A stretch of 64,000 nt of DNA from Desulfovibrio sp. TomC (GCF_000801335.2 NZ_JSEH01000011.1:62001-126000), one strand, 5' to 3'. Counted from the stretch's first letter, positions 19,468 through 28,284 are shown. Numbers and translations: made by a program. The notes: a model not told the origin generated them from the letters alone.

Positions 19468-19510
19468 AAGCGGCGCGACCAGCGGAAGTTGGTCGCGCCG
19501 CTTGCCTTTT
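19468..19510 (+). terminator. Intrinsic terminator of the 65-residue gene
   Basis: A perfect 14-bp stem (AAGCGGCGCGACCA and its complement) with an eight-base loop, then GCCTTTTGC. It ends 27 bases before the dinB start codon, leaving little room for a dinB promoter outside the hairpin. Confidence 0.85.
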
Positions 19511-19536
19511 GCCCGCCCCCGTCGCATGGCACACCC

Positions 19537-20703
19537 ATGACGACCATCATGCACCTCGACATGGACGCTTTCTTCGCGTCCGTCGAACAACACGACGATC
19601 CGTCCCTGGCCGGACTGCCCGTCATCATCGGCCACGACCATCGCGGCGTCGTCTCGGCCGCCTCCTACGAGGCCCGGGTCTTTGGCGTGCGCTCGGCCAT
19701 GCCTGTGTCCGAAGCCCGGCGACGCTGCCCGCATGGCGTCTTTCTGCCCGGCAACCGACGCCGCTACGCCGAAGTCTCCCGCAGCATCATGCAGACCCTG
19801 GGCGAATTCTCCCCCCTGGTCGAACCCGCCTCCATCGACGAGGCCTACGTCGATATTACCGGCACCCAAACCCTCTTCGGACCACCCGAAACCCTGGCCC
19901 GCACCATCAAGGAGGCCATCCGCGCCGCCACCGGCCTGCCCTGCTCCATTGGCATCGCACCAGTCAAATTCATCGCCAAAATCGCCTCGGACTTCGAGAA
20001 ACCCAACGGCCTGACCATCGTCGCCCCCGAGGCCGCCCTCGACTTCCTCGCCCCCCTGCCCGTGGGCAAAATCCCCGGCGTCGGCAAACGCGCCGAACAA
20101 ACCCTGGCCCGCCTCGGCATCCGCACCGTGGCCGATATCCGCAACCATACCCCCGACTTCCTGGCCCGACACTGCGGCAAATACGGCCTCGCCCTCTACG
20201 ACAAGGCCCACGCCAAAGGCAGCGCCGCCATCACCACCGACCGGGCCGCCAAATCCATCAGCGCCGAAAATACCTTCGACAGCGATACCGCCGACCGCCA
20301 ATACCTCGCCGCCTGGCTGCTGCGCCAAGCCGAACGCATCGGCCGCGAACTGCGCCAGGAACACCTGCGCGGCCGCACCATCACCCTCAAACTCAAATTC
20401 AATACCTTCAAACAAATCACCCGCAGCCGCACCCTGCCCGAAGCCACCGACTCCGATACCGCCATCTTCCAGACCGGCCAGGACCTCCTCAACGCCGAAC
20501 CACTCCCCCACCCCCTGCGCCTTATCGGCCTTGGCGTCTCCCACTTCGGCGACGCGCCCCGGCAACTCTCGCTGCTCGACGATCCCGGCAAAACAGAACA
20601 ACAACACAACACCAAAATCGACGCCGCCCTCGACGCCATCCGAAACAAATTCGGACGCGAAGCCATCATCCGCGGCCGGTTGTTCGAATATAATAAAAAG
20701 TAG
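19537..20703 (+). CDS. dinB: DNA polymerase IV (Y family)
   Basis: 388 residues. Catalytic carboxylates are D8 (HLDMDAFFASVE) and D101-E102 (SIDEAYVD), with the aromatic steric gate following D10. Helix-hairpin-helix text (PVGKIPGVGKRAEQTLARLG) and a C-terminal little-finger domain are present. It performs translesion synthesis. The ATG at 19537 is used because the conserved N-terminus begins there, but no Shine-Dalgarno is visible and the previous gene's terminator ends 27 bases upstream, so the message may be leaderless or nearly so. No LexA box is recognised. The last 17 codons are AT-richer than the body. Confidence 0.95.
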   Translation: MTTIMHLDMDAFFASVEQHDDPSLAGLPVIIGHDHRGVVSAASYEARVFGVRSAMPVSEARRRCPHGVFLPGNRRRYAEVSRSIMQTLGEFSPLVEPASIDEAYVDITGTQTLFGPPETLARTIKEAIRAATGLPCSIGIAPVKFIAKIASDFEKPNGLTIVAPEAALDFLAPLPVGKIPGVGKRAEQTLARLGIRTVADIRNHTPDFLARHCGKYGLALYDKAHAKGSAAITTDRAAKSISAENTFDSDTADRQYLAAWLLRQAERIGRELRQEHLRGRTITLKLKFNTFKQITRSRTLPEATDSDTAIFQTGQDLLNAEPLPHPLRLIGLGVSHFGDAPRQLSLLDDPGKTEQQHNTKIDAALDAIRNKFGREAIIRGRLFEYNKK

Positions 20704-20742
20704 TTATTGTTGGCGGTTAGCTTTTTTTAAAAAAGAGATGAT

Positions 20743-20789
20743 GCCTCCGGCGGCCGGGGGGATCATCCCCCCGGACCCCTGAAGGGGGG
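20743..20789 (+). repeat. Intergenic repeat, type A, after dinB
   Basis: GCCTCCGGCGGCC plus the CCGGGGGG / CCCCCCGG hairpin and an ACCCCTGAAGGGGG tail, 39 bases after the dinB stop and in dinB orientation. A purely A/T palindrome (CTTTTTTTAAAAAAG, 20721-20735) lies between the stop codon and the repeat. Confidence 0.85.
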
Positions 20790-20854
20790 ACGCATGGCCC
20801 TGGCCGGGGAAGGGACTGCTGCGGACGCGGGAGCGCCTGGCGGCTGCGCCGCAT

Positions 20855-20928
20855 GGGCCGTTGCCATTGGGGCTGCCGACACTCCCCGCCGGAAGCGGGG
20901 AGCACGGCAGCCCCAATGGCAACGGCCC
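20855..20928. repeat. Long inverted repeat 1 (nested hairpin)
   Basis: Arms of 24 bases (20855-20878 and 20905-20928) are exactly complementary. Inside them is a second stem CTCCCCGC / GCGGGGAG with loop CGGAA. Immediately right, GCCCGGT pairs with ACCGGGC (to 20950), followed by TTT. No gene overlaps it. Confidence 0.9.
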
Positions 20929-20994
20929 GGTTCGCCCGAAAGACCGGGCCTTTCACCGGACAATTATGCCTTGTTACCGCGCCTTCAAGCAAAT

Positions 20995-21046
20995 GCGGCC
21001 GGACGGTCTTGGGCAAGGCTTTGCTTGCCCAAGACCGTCCGGCCGC
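20995..21046. repeat. Long inverted repeat 2
   Basis: Perfect 23-bp arms (20995-21017 and 21024-21046) around the six-base loop GCTTTG. The arms start GCGGCCGGACGG. The sequence is unrelated to repeats 1 and 3. No T-run follows on either strand. Confidence 0.9.
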
Positions 21047-21054
21047 TGGCGAGT

Positions 21055-21129
21055 TCGGGGCTGGGATTTGGGGCCTGGGTCTGATCGCGGTTTCCGCGAG
21101 CTGACCCAGGCCCCAAATCCCAGCCCCGA
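21055..21129. repeat. Long inverted repeat 3 (nested hairpin)
   Basis: 27-bp perfect arms (21055-21081 and 21103-21129), starting TCGGGGCTGGG, enclose an inner TCGCGG / CCGCGA stem with loop TTT. With repeats 1 and 2 it fills most of the gap between the convergent dinB and lipoprotein genes. Confidence 0.9.
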
Positions 21130-21185
21130 TATTCTCTCCGCCCCCACCCACCGAACGCGCTGCCGCCGCCCGCCTCACCCCCGTC

Positions 21186-21236
21186 GCAGGGGTCCGGGGG
21201 GATCATCCCCCCGGCGGGGTTCGGGGCAGCGCCCCG
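21186..21236 (-). repeat. Intergenic repeat, type A with alternative 5' hairpin
   Basis: On the minus strand it follows the lipoprotein stop by about 40 bases. Instead of GCCTCCGGCGGCC it begins with a CGGGGC / GCCCCG hairpin, then the CCGGGGGG / CCCCCCGG hairpin and GGACCCCTGC. The same alternative module occurs at 55141-55201. Confidence 0.8.
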
Positions 21237-21276
21237 ATTCTCTTCTCTTCTCTTCTCTACTCGACTCTCACTCCCC

Positions 21277-21981
21277 CTACGATCCAGCGCCGGCCGCAGG
21301 CACTGCAGGCGGCGCAGGGTTGGGGCTGGCCGGGGGCGGGGCTTTGTAGCCGTAGTTCCAGTTGGTCATGGGGCTGCCCATATCCATGGCCAGGGTGGCG
21401 GTGATGGCTGAGAGGGGTTCGGCGGGCATCCGGTTCTTGCGGGCGAAAATCACGTAATCTTCGGTCAGTCCGGTCTCCATCAGGCCGGAGTGGGCCATGG
21501 ACCAGAGGCGTTCGCCGCTTCGGGCGTCGATGACGTCGAAGGTGAACGACACGCTGGAGTCGCCCCGGGTACCGCCGGACATGACGTAGGTAAATTTGCC
21601 GACCACGACCACATCGACGCCCATTTTCCGGGCCATGGCCACGGCCTGGGGGGTGGAAGCGGTTTTGAAATTGGCTTCGTAGAGCAGTTTGGGGAACACG
21701 CGGTCGCGGGTCCAGGTCTGCCAGACGACGCGGGTGAGTTGTTCGCCGAGATCCTGGGCGTAGGCGATGTCCTGGGTGACCTGGAAGGGCACGATGAGGG
21801 CCGAAACGGGCACGGGCGGGGCCTTGAGGGGTTCGACATAGACTTCGGGATTGTTCCGTTTGGTCCAGGAGTCGATGGAAAGCGTGTGTTTATCGGTCAG
21901 TTTCGGTTCCACGGCGCAGGCGGCCAGGACCAGGACGGCGGCCAGGGCGGCGAGGAGGAGACGGGACGGGGTGTGGGACAT
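21277..21981 (-). CDS. Lipoprotein with LpoB/FlgO-like domain
   Basis: 234 residues. A lipoprotein signal ends in LVLAAC with the lipidated cysteine at 22. The body (IVPFQVTQDIAYAQDLGEQL..., GVDVVVVGKFTYVMSGG, SVSFTFDVIDARSGERLWSM) has the pattern of the CsgG/LpoB/FlgO-type alpha/beta lipoprotein fold: a family-like 'GEQL...', then 'D.vv.G.' strands and an assertion on induced behaviour. A Pro/Ala-rich tail ends it. ATG 21981 has GGAGG upstream. It follows the coiled-coil gene by 32 bases, so the two are likely one operon. Outer-membrane location is inferred. Confidence 0.75.
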   Translation of the reverse strand: MSHTPSRLLLAALAAVLVLAACAVEPKLTDKHTLSIDSWTKRNNPEVYVEPLKAPPVPVSALIVPFQVTQDIAYAQDLGEQLTRVVWQTWTRDRVFPKLLYEANFKTASTPQAVAMARKMGVDVVVVGKFTYVMSGGTRGDSSVSFTFDVIDARSGERLWSMAHSGLMETGLTEDYVIFARKNRMPAEPLSAITATLAMDMGSPMTNWNYGYKAPPPASPNPAPPAVPAAGAGS

Positions 21982-22013
21982 GGGGAAACCTCCAGCCCGG
22001 GCGGCTTGGCCCG

Positions 22014-22349
22014 TTATTGGCGCGTGGTGGTGACCACGGGCGCGTCGGAAAGGGTTTTGAGCAACTGCGCACGGGAGGAGAGCAGACTTTCCCGCAATTC
22101 GTGTCTTTTCTGGGGGGGCAGGAGGCGAAATTCCGGGCGCGAGGACATTTGCTTGAGCTCAAGCATTTCCTGGCGAATACGCCGGATTTTGAGCAGGAAG
22201 GCCTGTTCCTCCGGTCGAATCTTGGAGGCAACTTCAGCCAGTTCGGCCAATTCGCCGGCCATGGCCCGGAAGGTTTCGGGATGGATCTCCCTGGCCTTTC
22301 GTCGCCACTGCGCCACGGCGCGCCACTTTGCCCGCATCCATGTCCACAT
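22014..22349 (-). CDS. Hypothetical coiled-coil protein
   Basis: 111 residues, highly charged and helical (RKAREIHPETFRAMAGELAEL..., KIRRIRQEMLELKQMSS, LPPQKRHELRESLLSSRAQLLK). No signal peptide or membrane segment. It resembles the DUF3106-like/Spy-like small helical proteins in general character only. Start ATG 22349 is the first in frame with weak upstream purines; ATG 22337 is an alternative. It precedes the lipoprotein gene on the same strand. Function unknown. Confidence 0.65.
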   Translation of the reverse strand: MWTWMRAKWRAVAQWRRKAREIHPETFRAMAGELAELAEVASKIRPEEQAFLLKIRRIRQEMLELKQMSSRPEFRLLPPQKRHELRESLLSSRAQLLKTLSDAPVVTTTRQ

Positions 22350-22369
22350 GGCCCACCCCGTCCTGTCGC

Positions 22370-22405
22370 CTTGGTTTCCGCCCCTGGGGCGGGGCGGAAA
22401 CCAAG
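22370..22405. terminator. Hairpin between two minus-strand genes
   Basis: A perfect 15-bp stem CTTGGTTTCCGCCCC / GGGGCGGAAACCAAG with a six-base loop. Four Ts follow only on the plus strand, so as a minus-strand terminator for the upstream Yip1-like gene it lacks the U-tract. Confidence 0.55.
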
Positions 22406-22468
22406 CCGTTTTGTCAGTATTGATCTTTCGCGTTTCACCGCCGCCGCGTCAAGGGGATGGAAGCCGGA

Positions 22469-24145
22469 TCATTGCCCCGGGGTGAAGCTTTGCAGCATGG
22501 CCAGGAGCAGGAACAGGTAGATGGACCACTTGATGAAAATGGCGGCCAAGGTCTGGGTGTAAGCGGCTTCGTGGCATTTCTTGAGCCCGATGGCCTGCAA
22601 GGCCATGTACCAGATGAGAATGACGGGCGAGAGCAACTGGCCGGCCACGGGCACGGCGGAAAGCACTGTCGGCGCGGCGGAATAGCACAGCACCCGGAAG
22701 GTTTCATTGAAGCCTTTCTTGGTGCTGCGGAAAAGGAGCAAAAGGAGATGGGTAACCCAGGCATCGAGATAGATGCCGACGGAAAGCACCAGCGGCACAA
22801 GGAGCATGGCGCCCAGGAAGGTGAGGCTGGGCGAGTGCCCCAGCGAGCTCATGGCCTCAGGCCCCCCCGGGCTGCCGATGCGGGCGCGAAGGCCGAAAAG
22901 CGACCACATAAAATCGATCACCAGCAAAAATTCGCTGATGAGCAGATTAAAGACGAGGGCTTTGCCCTTGGGCCGGCCGATGGGCAGGGAGTCAAAAAAA
23001 TCCATCGGGTGCAGCAAAATTTGACGAAGCGTCAGGAACAGGCCCGGGAAAAATCCGTAGGCATCCTGGCGTTCCCAGGGGATGGGGTCGGTGACGGCCT
23101 CCCGCTGGGGTTCCTCGGGTTCGTCTTCGGCCGGACGCTGGTGCTCGACCCGGGGTTTGCCGGGTTTGCGGTCGTCCATGGCCTGCAACCGGGCCCAGAT
23201 GTCGCGTACGCCGTCGGAGCGCAGGGCCGGCTCGGGCTTTTTCGCGGCCGGCGGCGAGTCCTCGGACGCCTCGGCAGTCGCGTCGGCGGCGGAAATTTCT
23301 TTAGCACTGGGGGGTTGGACCGCAGGTGTTGCAACGACGGGTTCGACCGCCGCGGCGGGGGGCGGCGCAATCTCGGGGGCCGGCGGCGGGACCGGACGCT
23401 CGACCTGGGGTGGTTCGACCAATGCAACCGGTTCAACCGCTTCGACTGGTTCGACCGGAAGCCGGGTCGCGGGTTCATCTGTCCCATCCCGGGTCGCGGC
23501 TTGGGGCGCAGGGTCGGCCGGACGGCTTACGGGAGCCGGCGGCGTCTCGGGTTCGACCGGGGCCGCCGGGGGCCGCGTCGCACGGGTGCGGCTGCGGGCC
23601 GGGGCCGGGTCGACGAGACGCTGGTGCGTGGCCGGACGGTCCGATTCGACCGGCTTGGCCCAATGACTCAGCGAGACAGGTTCGTCCGGGTCGTCCCCCG
23701 GGGCGGACAAGTCTTCGGGTTCGACGTCCTGGCCCCGCCGCTCAGGGGGCATGGGCTCGGGCAGTCCGTCATGGGAGACCAGCGAAGCCTGCCCGGAATA
23801 GTCGGATGGGGGTGCAGGGGCGAAGGTGGCATCGGTCACAACGTCGAGTTCGGGAGCTTCGGTCGTTGCGACGCCGTCCTCGGGCACGATTTCCTGGGTG
23901 GACTCGTCCAGAGATTCCCAGGCGGCGGCCGGTGGTTGCCGGTCCTGCTTGGCTGCAGACCGACGCCATGAGGAAACGCCCTCCTCGCCGGCGGGCAGAC
24001 GACTGCCAGGGGTCGCAGAGATGGGGTCGGGACGAAACCGAAACCGATGGCGACACTTGGGACAAGTGGCCATGGTCGGTGTCACCGGAGCCTTGGTATC
24101 GGGCAATTCCCTGAAAAAACCGCATTGAGGACAAGTGATGCGCAT
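22469..24145 (-). CDS. Zinc-ribbon (MJ0042-type) protein with Yip1-like membrane domain
   Basis: 558 residues in three parts. An N-terminal zinc ribbon has C5-x2-C8 (MRITCPQCG) and C28-x2-C31 (ATCPKCRHRF), the MJ0042 pattern. A disordered Pro/Glu/Ala-rich linker runs to about residue 350. A Yip1-like domain with about five membrane segments follows, marked by LFLTLRQILLHPMDFFDSLP and CYSAAPTVLSAVPVAG. It is probably an inner-membrane protein with its ribbon in the cytosol; role unknown. ATG 24145 is preferred over the adjacent ATG 24148 because GAAGG is six bases upstream. It opens a run of three minus-strand genes. Confidence 0.8.
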   Translation of the reverse strand: MRITCPQCGFFRELPDTKAPVTPTMATCPKCRHRFRFRPDPISATPGSRLPAGEEGVSSWRRSAAKQDRQPPAAAWESLDESTQEIVPEDGVATTEAPELDVVTDATFAPAPPSDYSGQASLVSHDGLPEPMPPERRGQDVEPEDLSAPGDDPDEPVSLSHWAKPVESDRPATHQRLVDPAPARSRTRATRPPAAPVEPETPPAPVSRPADPAPQAATRDGTDEPATRLPVEPVEAVEPVALVEPPQVERPVPPPAPEIAPPPAAAVEPVVATPAVQPPSAKEISAADATAEASEDSPPAAKKPEPALRSDGVRDIWARLQAMDDRKPGKPRVEHQRPAEDEPEEPQREAVTDPIPWERQDAYGFFPGLFLTLRQILLHPMDFFDSLPIGRPKGKALVFNLLISEFLLVIDFMWSLFGLRARIGSPGGPEAMSSLGHSPSLTFLGAMLLVPLVLSVGIYLDAWVTHLLLLLFRSTKKGFNETFRVLCYSAAPTVLSAVPVAGQLLSPVILIWYMALQAIGLKKCHEAAYTQTLAAIFIKWSIYLFLLLAMLQSFTPGQ

Positions 24146-24253
24146 CATGTACCTTCGCAAAACGTCCCGGTGCTGCCGCCGGGCGCAAATCTGCAAGCAC
24201 CAGTGTAGCTCCTCAAAGCCCGCAAGGCAACCGGGGGGCTGGAGAGTCCCGCT

Positions 24254-25483
24254 TCAGGCCGACCAGGGCAGGACAAACAAGCGGCCAGGGCCGTCTGACG
24301 GGGACAAGGCCGTCAGGAAATCGAGCGGGAGACTGGGATAATCGGCGTTTAAGCGGTGGGCCGTCGCCCCGGGCAAACGACTGAAGGCCGCGAGCTTCCC
24401 GGTAACGGCGGCCGAATCGGCCACCAGCCGGTTGTGATGCAAAATGGGGGCATCCAGGGCCAGGACCGTGTGCCCGGACACCCCTTCCAGGCGTTCATGC
24501 AGGGGCCGCACGTAGCGCGGGCCGCTGGCGGGATCACGGCGAAACAGGCGCAGCTGCCAGTCCGGCCACAGGCCGTGGCCCACCTTGGCCCGGCCGGGGT
24601 CGGGATAGAGGGTGAGCCGGGGAAAGTAGGCTCCACCCAGGCCCGGCGTGGCCATGATCCGGGCCGCGCTCGCTCCAAATCCCGGGCCGGGCCGCTCGTC
24701 AGGATCCAGCGTCAGCACCCAGCCGGGCGGACAGGCGGCCAGCAAGGCGTTGCGCTGGGCCGCGAAATCATTGTCCAGGGGCCGGGCCAGGTGCGTCACC
24801 GGCATGCCAAGCAGGGCGGCGCTCGTCGCAGCCTCCGGCACGACGGCGGCGTCCCAGACGATGACGGCCTGTCCGGCCAGTCCCCGGGCTGCCCGGAAAA
24901 AGGCGTCGAGCCGGGGTTCCTCCGGCCGGGCCAGCAGGGCCAGCGTGGGCATTTCCGGCCTGAGGGACGGCTGCGGCAGCGGCGGGACAAGGCGGCTGGC
25001 CGTCAGGAGCCGGCGCAACTGGGCCAATCCCCTGGTTTCCAAGGGGCCGGCCGGCTCGGGATTGACCGTGGTCAGGGCGCTGTCCGGGGAAAAACCGGCG
25101 GCCAGGAGCAGATGGCAGGCGGCCTGGGGCGAGGAATCGGCCAGGAGTTGGCAGCGGCCGGCCGGAGCCAGCCAGGACAGGCGGCCGGCAGAAACCAGGC
25201 CCTGAGCCGCTTCGGGATGCAGGGAAACAACGGTCAGCGACGTGGCGGCCGGCAGGTGGGCCGCCAGGGCGGCAGCCAGATCGCCGCTGCCCAGGCCCAG
25301 CAGCACCACCTGCGTATGGCGTGTGGCGGCCCGCAGGATGCGCCCGGCCCGCAGCTCGGTTTGCGCCGCGCCGACCGGGACGGGCAACGGCCCGGCCTCA
25401 GGCGAACCAAGCCGCCAGGACAGGACCTCGGCGGTGTAGGCAAAAAACGGATGCGGCAGCGTGCCGGATGAAAAAGCGTCCAT
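24254..25483 (-). CDS. Glycosyltransferase (GT2-like) next to flagellin genes
   Basis: About 409 residues. The C-terminal half carries a GT-A-like pattern: VIVWDAAVVPEAAT, RPLDNDFAAQRNALL, then the metal-site-like LTLDPDERP and FPRLTLYPDPGR with HERLEG and HHNRLV, as in GT2 enzymes related to WaaE/KdtX. The N-terminal half looks like a small Rossmann fold (VVLLGLGSGDLAAAL). The frame extends to 25894, but that overlaps fliS and reads as low-complexity Arg/Pro, so ATG 25483 is taken; GTG 25531 is an alternative. Neither has a clear ribosome site. Its place after fliD-fliS suggests flagellin glycosylation, by inference. Confidence 0.7.
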   Translation of the reverse strand: MDAFSSGTLPHPFFAYTAEVLSWRLGSPEAGPLPVPVGAAQTELRAGRILRAATRHTQVVLLGLGSGDLAAALAAHLPAATSLTVVSLHPEAAQGLVSAGRLSWLAPAGRCQLLADSSPQAACHLLLAAGFSPDSALTTVNPEPAGPLETRGLAQLRRLLTASRLVPPLPQPSLRPEMPTLALLARPEEPRLDAFFRAARGLAGQAVIVWDAAVVPEAATSAALLGMPVTHLARPLDNDFAAQRNALLAACPPGWVLTLDPDERPGPGFGASAARIMATPGLGGAYFPRLTLYPDPGRAKVGHGLWPDWQLRLFRRDPASGPRYVRPLHERLEGVSGHTVLALDAPILHHNRLVADSAAVTGKLAAFSRLPGATAHRLNADYPSLPLDFLTALSPSDGPGRLFVLPWSA

Positions 25484-25640
25484 GGACGTTGGTATCCCGG
25501 GCCGGGCCGGGGAACAAGCGGCAAAGGGCACGGTGTCGGGCCAGAGCGTCCAGGCCGGGGTGTCTTTCCACCCTCGACCGATGGCCGGGCAACTGGCCGG
25601 GCCACTTTTTCCCGTGTGAACAGCCCAGGGGCGAACCGGC

Positions 25641-26501
25641 TCAGCGGCTGGCGCGGCCCTGGGAATAGGCGGCCATGACCCGGCGCACCGGCGACACGGT
25701 CGGATGCGGCGCATCTTCGGTGGGCTGCAGCGCTTCAGCCTGCGCCCCGGCATCCACGTCGCCGTCAAGCGCGGCGGCCGAGGGCGGCAGGCCCGAGGGC
25801 ACGGCCACGTCCGGCCTGGCCGTGGTGGCCGCCACGTCAACCTGGGCCGCGACAGGAGCTGCAACCGGCGGAACAGCCGGGGCCGAACCGGCAACCGTGG
25901 TCGACGCCGCAGCAGCCATGGCCGGGGTCACCAGCGTCGGCCGCGGGGCGGAGGAGGCCGCAGGACGCGTGGCGCTTGGCGCGGAGGCATAGCGGCCGGC
26001 CGCAGCCTGGGGAGCCAGGGAAACCATGGGCGCGACCGAGGTGGAACCGCCGATGTAGACGTTGCCTATGGTCGCTGCGGCCGAGCCCCCCGTGCGGGCG
26101 GCCTGGGTGGCCGACGAGGGTACGGCCTTGGTGGTCACCATGGCGTTGGCTTCGCTAAAGGCCTCGCGCAGGCCGTTTAAGATGCCGACCACTTCGTCAA
26201 TCTTGGCCACATCCATCTTGAGATTGGCCATAAGCAACCGGGCGCTGCAAAAAAAATACAGCTTTTGCAGGCGTTCAGCCAGTTCACCGCCCTTGTTGAC
26301 ATTGAGCGAACCCTGAAGTTCAGAGAGGATGTCCAGGGCCTTGGAGATGAGGATGCCCTTTTGGGCATAATTTTTCTCGGCAATCTTTTCCTTGGCCCGA
26401 TGCAGAAATTTGAGGGCTGCGTCAAACAGCATGATGACGAGATCACCTTGGGTGGTGGTGCTGACCTGGGTCTGGATATAATTTTTAACGGCGCTTTGCA
26501 T
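25641..26501 (-). CDS. fliS: Flagellar chaperone FliS with a long disordered C-terminal extension
   Basis: 286 residues, about twice the usual 120-140. The first 125 residues are a normal FliS (YIQTQVSTTTQGDLVIMLFD, then KALDILSELQGSLN and LYFFCSARLLMANL). FliS binds the flagellin C-terminus in the cytosol and prevents early polymerisation. From about residue 130 the protein is Ala/Pro/Val/Thr-rich, without predicted structure, ending RRVMAAYSQGRASR. ATG 26501 has GGGGAG upstream. It follows fliD by 39 bases, so they share the sigma-54-type promoter. No frameshift is needed to explain the tail. Confidence 0.93.
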   Translation of the reverse strand: MQSAVKNYIQTQVSTTTQGDLVIMLFDAALKFLHRAKEKIAEKNYAQKGILISKALDILSELQGSLNVNKGGELAERLQKLYFFCSARLLMANLKMDVAKIDEVVGILNGLREAFSEANAMVTTKAVPSSATQAARTGGSAAATIGNVYIGGSTSVAPMVSLAPQAAAGRYASAPSATRPAASSAPRPTLVTPAMAAAASTTVAGSAPAVPPVAAPVAAQVDVAATTARPDVAVPSGLPPSAAALDGDVDAGAQAEALQPTEDAPHPTVSPVRRVMAAYSQGRASR

Positions 26502-26540
26502 GAAACTCTCCCCTTTTGCACCCTTATCGGACGAAACGAA

Positions 26541-28232
26541 TTAATCTGAAGAGAGTTTGTCAACTGCCGACGTAAGTTGTTTTTGCTGTTCGTTGTAGGT
26601 GCCAAGCAGGGAGTCGACCTTGGCAAACCGCTTTCGCAAGTTTGCGGCATATGTGGAGATTCGCCGCTGCTCAAAGGCAATCTTGTCATCAATCATAGCG
26701 GTGATGTCGTCGTAGTTATCATCAAGAATATGCAGGGGGCCGTCGGTGGTATCGGTCAGTTCAGTGAGCAGATTGCTTAATTGCCCGAACTTGCCCTGCT
26801 TGAGCGCCACCTCGCCCGAGTGCGTTCCGGGAGAGACGTCGATGGCCCGGATAACCATACCGGCTTCGTCATAGCCGTGCTTCCCGGTGATGAGGTTGGA
26901 GTTGCTGCTAAAACTGGCCGGATGGCCGTTGATCGTGGCCGAGGTAATCTTCCCGTTGGAAGCAACGGTGTAAGACAGACCATACGTGCCACATTTAGTT
27001 GTATTTTTAATATATGATGTGATTGAAAAGTCAGAAGAACTCGTTCTTCCTGCATATTGATCCGCAAAGAGCTGGGCCACGGCGTCGGCATTCGACGACA
27101 GAATGGCGTCAAAGACGTCGTCATTAATGACAAGCAGACCTTCTGTTGTCGAACCTTCTTGCGCATCTGTCAATATGCCGAGCTGGGAAAGGGCGCTGTA
27201 CTTGTCTGCATCGTAGTCAAAACCAATGCCAATACCAGCTACAGCATCCTTGAGATTCGTATCAATGAGCTGGATACCGTAGTTGCCGGTGAGGAGCGAG
27301 GCCTGATTTGTGGACGTATCGACCTTGGTACAATCTTGAATCAACGTTCGAACGGTATTCATCTGCTTGACGAACGACTCCACCTTTTCCTTGATGGAAT
27401 CGGTATCGGTGGTGGTCGTCAACGTGGACGATCCTGTCCCTTTAAGGGTCAGGGTCTGACCTGTCACCAGATCCGTGATGCTGTTTGTTTCACGGGTGAT
27501 CCAGCTATTGGCGGCAGCGGGCCAACCATCGAGCTTGAGCTGGGCGCTGGCGTTTGACGTAATGGTGCTGAAATTGGCGCTCCCAAAACCGGAAAGCGAC
27601 GTGCCGCTGCCAATGGTCAAACTGGCGGTGGAACCGGTATCCATGCCGCGCAACTGCAGATAGTACTTGGTGCCGTCGTAAGAAACGCTGGCCTTGACGC
27701 CGGGATTGCTCGGGTCATTATTGATAATGCTCACAAGGTCGGTGAGCGTGCCATTGGCCCCGAGGGAGTTGGAATAGGTGACGCCCTTGTAGGTATAGGC
27801 AAATATCGCATCGCTGCTTGAGGGATTGATGTCGGTGGTGGCGCTGGCATAACCGGTGGTGGTGACCATGGCCTTGGCCGTGGCCAAGCGATTGACCACC
27901 AGTTCGTGGGTGCCGTTTACGGCTCCGGCGCCGGCCACGGCGGCAACCACCGTCGAGTCCGTGGAATCCGTCACCTTGGACATGAACTCGTCAATGGTGT
28001 CCATGCTGTCCAGGGTGGTCTTGAGCGTCAGCATCTCGGTGTTCAGTTCCTGGAAGGCTTCCTGCTTATTGGTCCAGGATTTTTTCCAGGTCTGCAGGGT
28101 CGTGATGCGGGACTGTTCGACCTGCACCAGCTTGGTGATAAGCTGTGTGAAATCGGTACCATTGCCGAGACCAGTATAGGTAATCTGGCCGGAAGTGGTA
28201 ACCGGCGTATAGCTGCTGACGGTACTCGACAT
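26541..28232 (-). CDS. fliD: Flagellar filament cap protein FliD (HAP2)
   Basis: 563 residues. The N-terminal domain has TYTGLGNGTDFTQLITKLV and the C-terminal domain ends in a heptad helix (KIAFEQRRISTYAANLRKRF...LLGTYNEQQKQLTSAV) typical of FliD. Five FliD subunits cap the filament and fold incoming flagellin. The middle is Ser/Thr-rich. ATG 28232 has GGGGAG upstream. Base use is less GC-rich than its neighbours around 27.0-27.3 kb, which often holds in surface-exposed variable domains. It lies between fliC and fliS on the same strand. Confidence 0.95.
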   Translation of the reverse strand: MSSTVSSYTPVTTSGQITYTGLGNGTDFTQLITKLVQVEQSRITTLQTWKKSWTNKQEAFQELNTEMLTLKTTLDSMDTIDEFMSKVTDSTDSTVVAAVAGAGAVNGTHELVVNRLATAKAMVTTTGYASATTDINPSSSDAIFAYTYKGVTYSNSLGANGTLTDLVSIINNDPSNPGVKASVSYDGTKYYLQLRGMDTGSTASLTIGSGTSLSGFGSANFSTITSNASAQLKLDGWPAAANSWITRETNSITDLVTGQTLTLKGTGSSTLTTTTDTDSIKEKVESFVKQMNTVRTLIQDCTKVDTSTNQASLLTGNYGIQLIDTNLKDAVAGIGIGFDYDADKYSALSQLGILTDAQEGSTTEGLLVINDDVFDAILSSNADAVAQLFADQYAGRTSSSDFSITSYIKNTTKCGTYGLSYTVASNGKITSATINGHPASFSSNSNLITGKHGYDEAGMVIRAIDVSPGTHSGEVALKQGKFGQLSNLLTELTDTTDGPLHILDDNYDDITAMIDDKIAFEQRRISTYAANLRKRFAKVDSLLGTYNEQQKQLTSAVDKLSSD

Positions 28233-28284
28233 AACGCTCCCCTGGCGGAAAAGAATTCCGGGCGACAGGCCTTCGTCGCATGGG

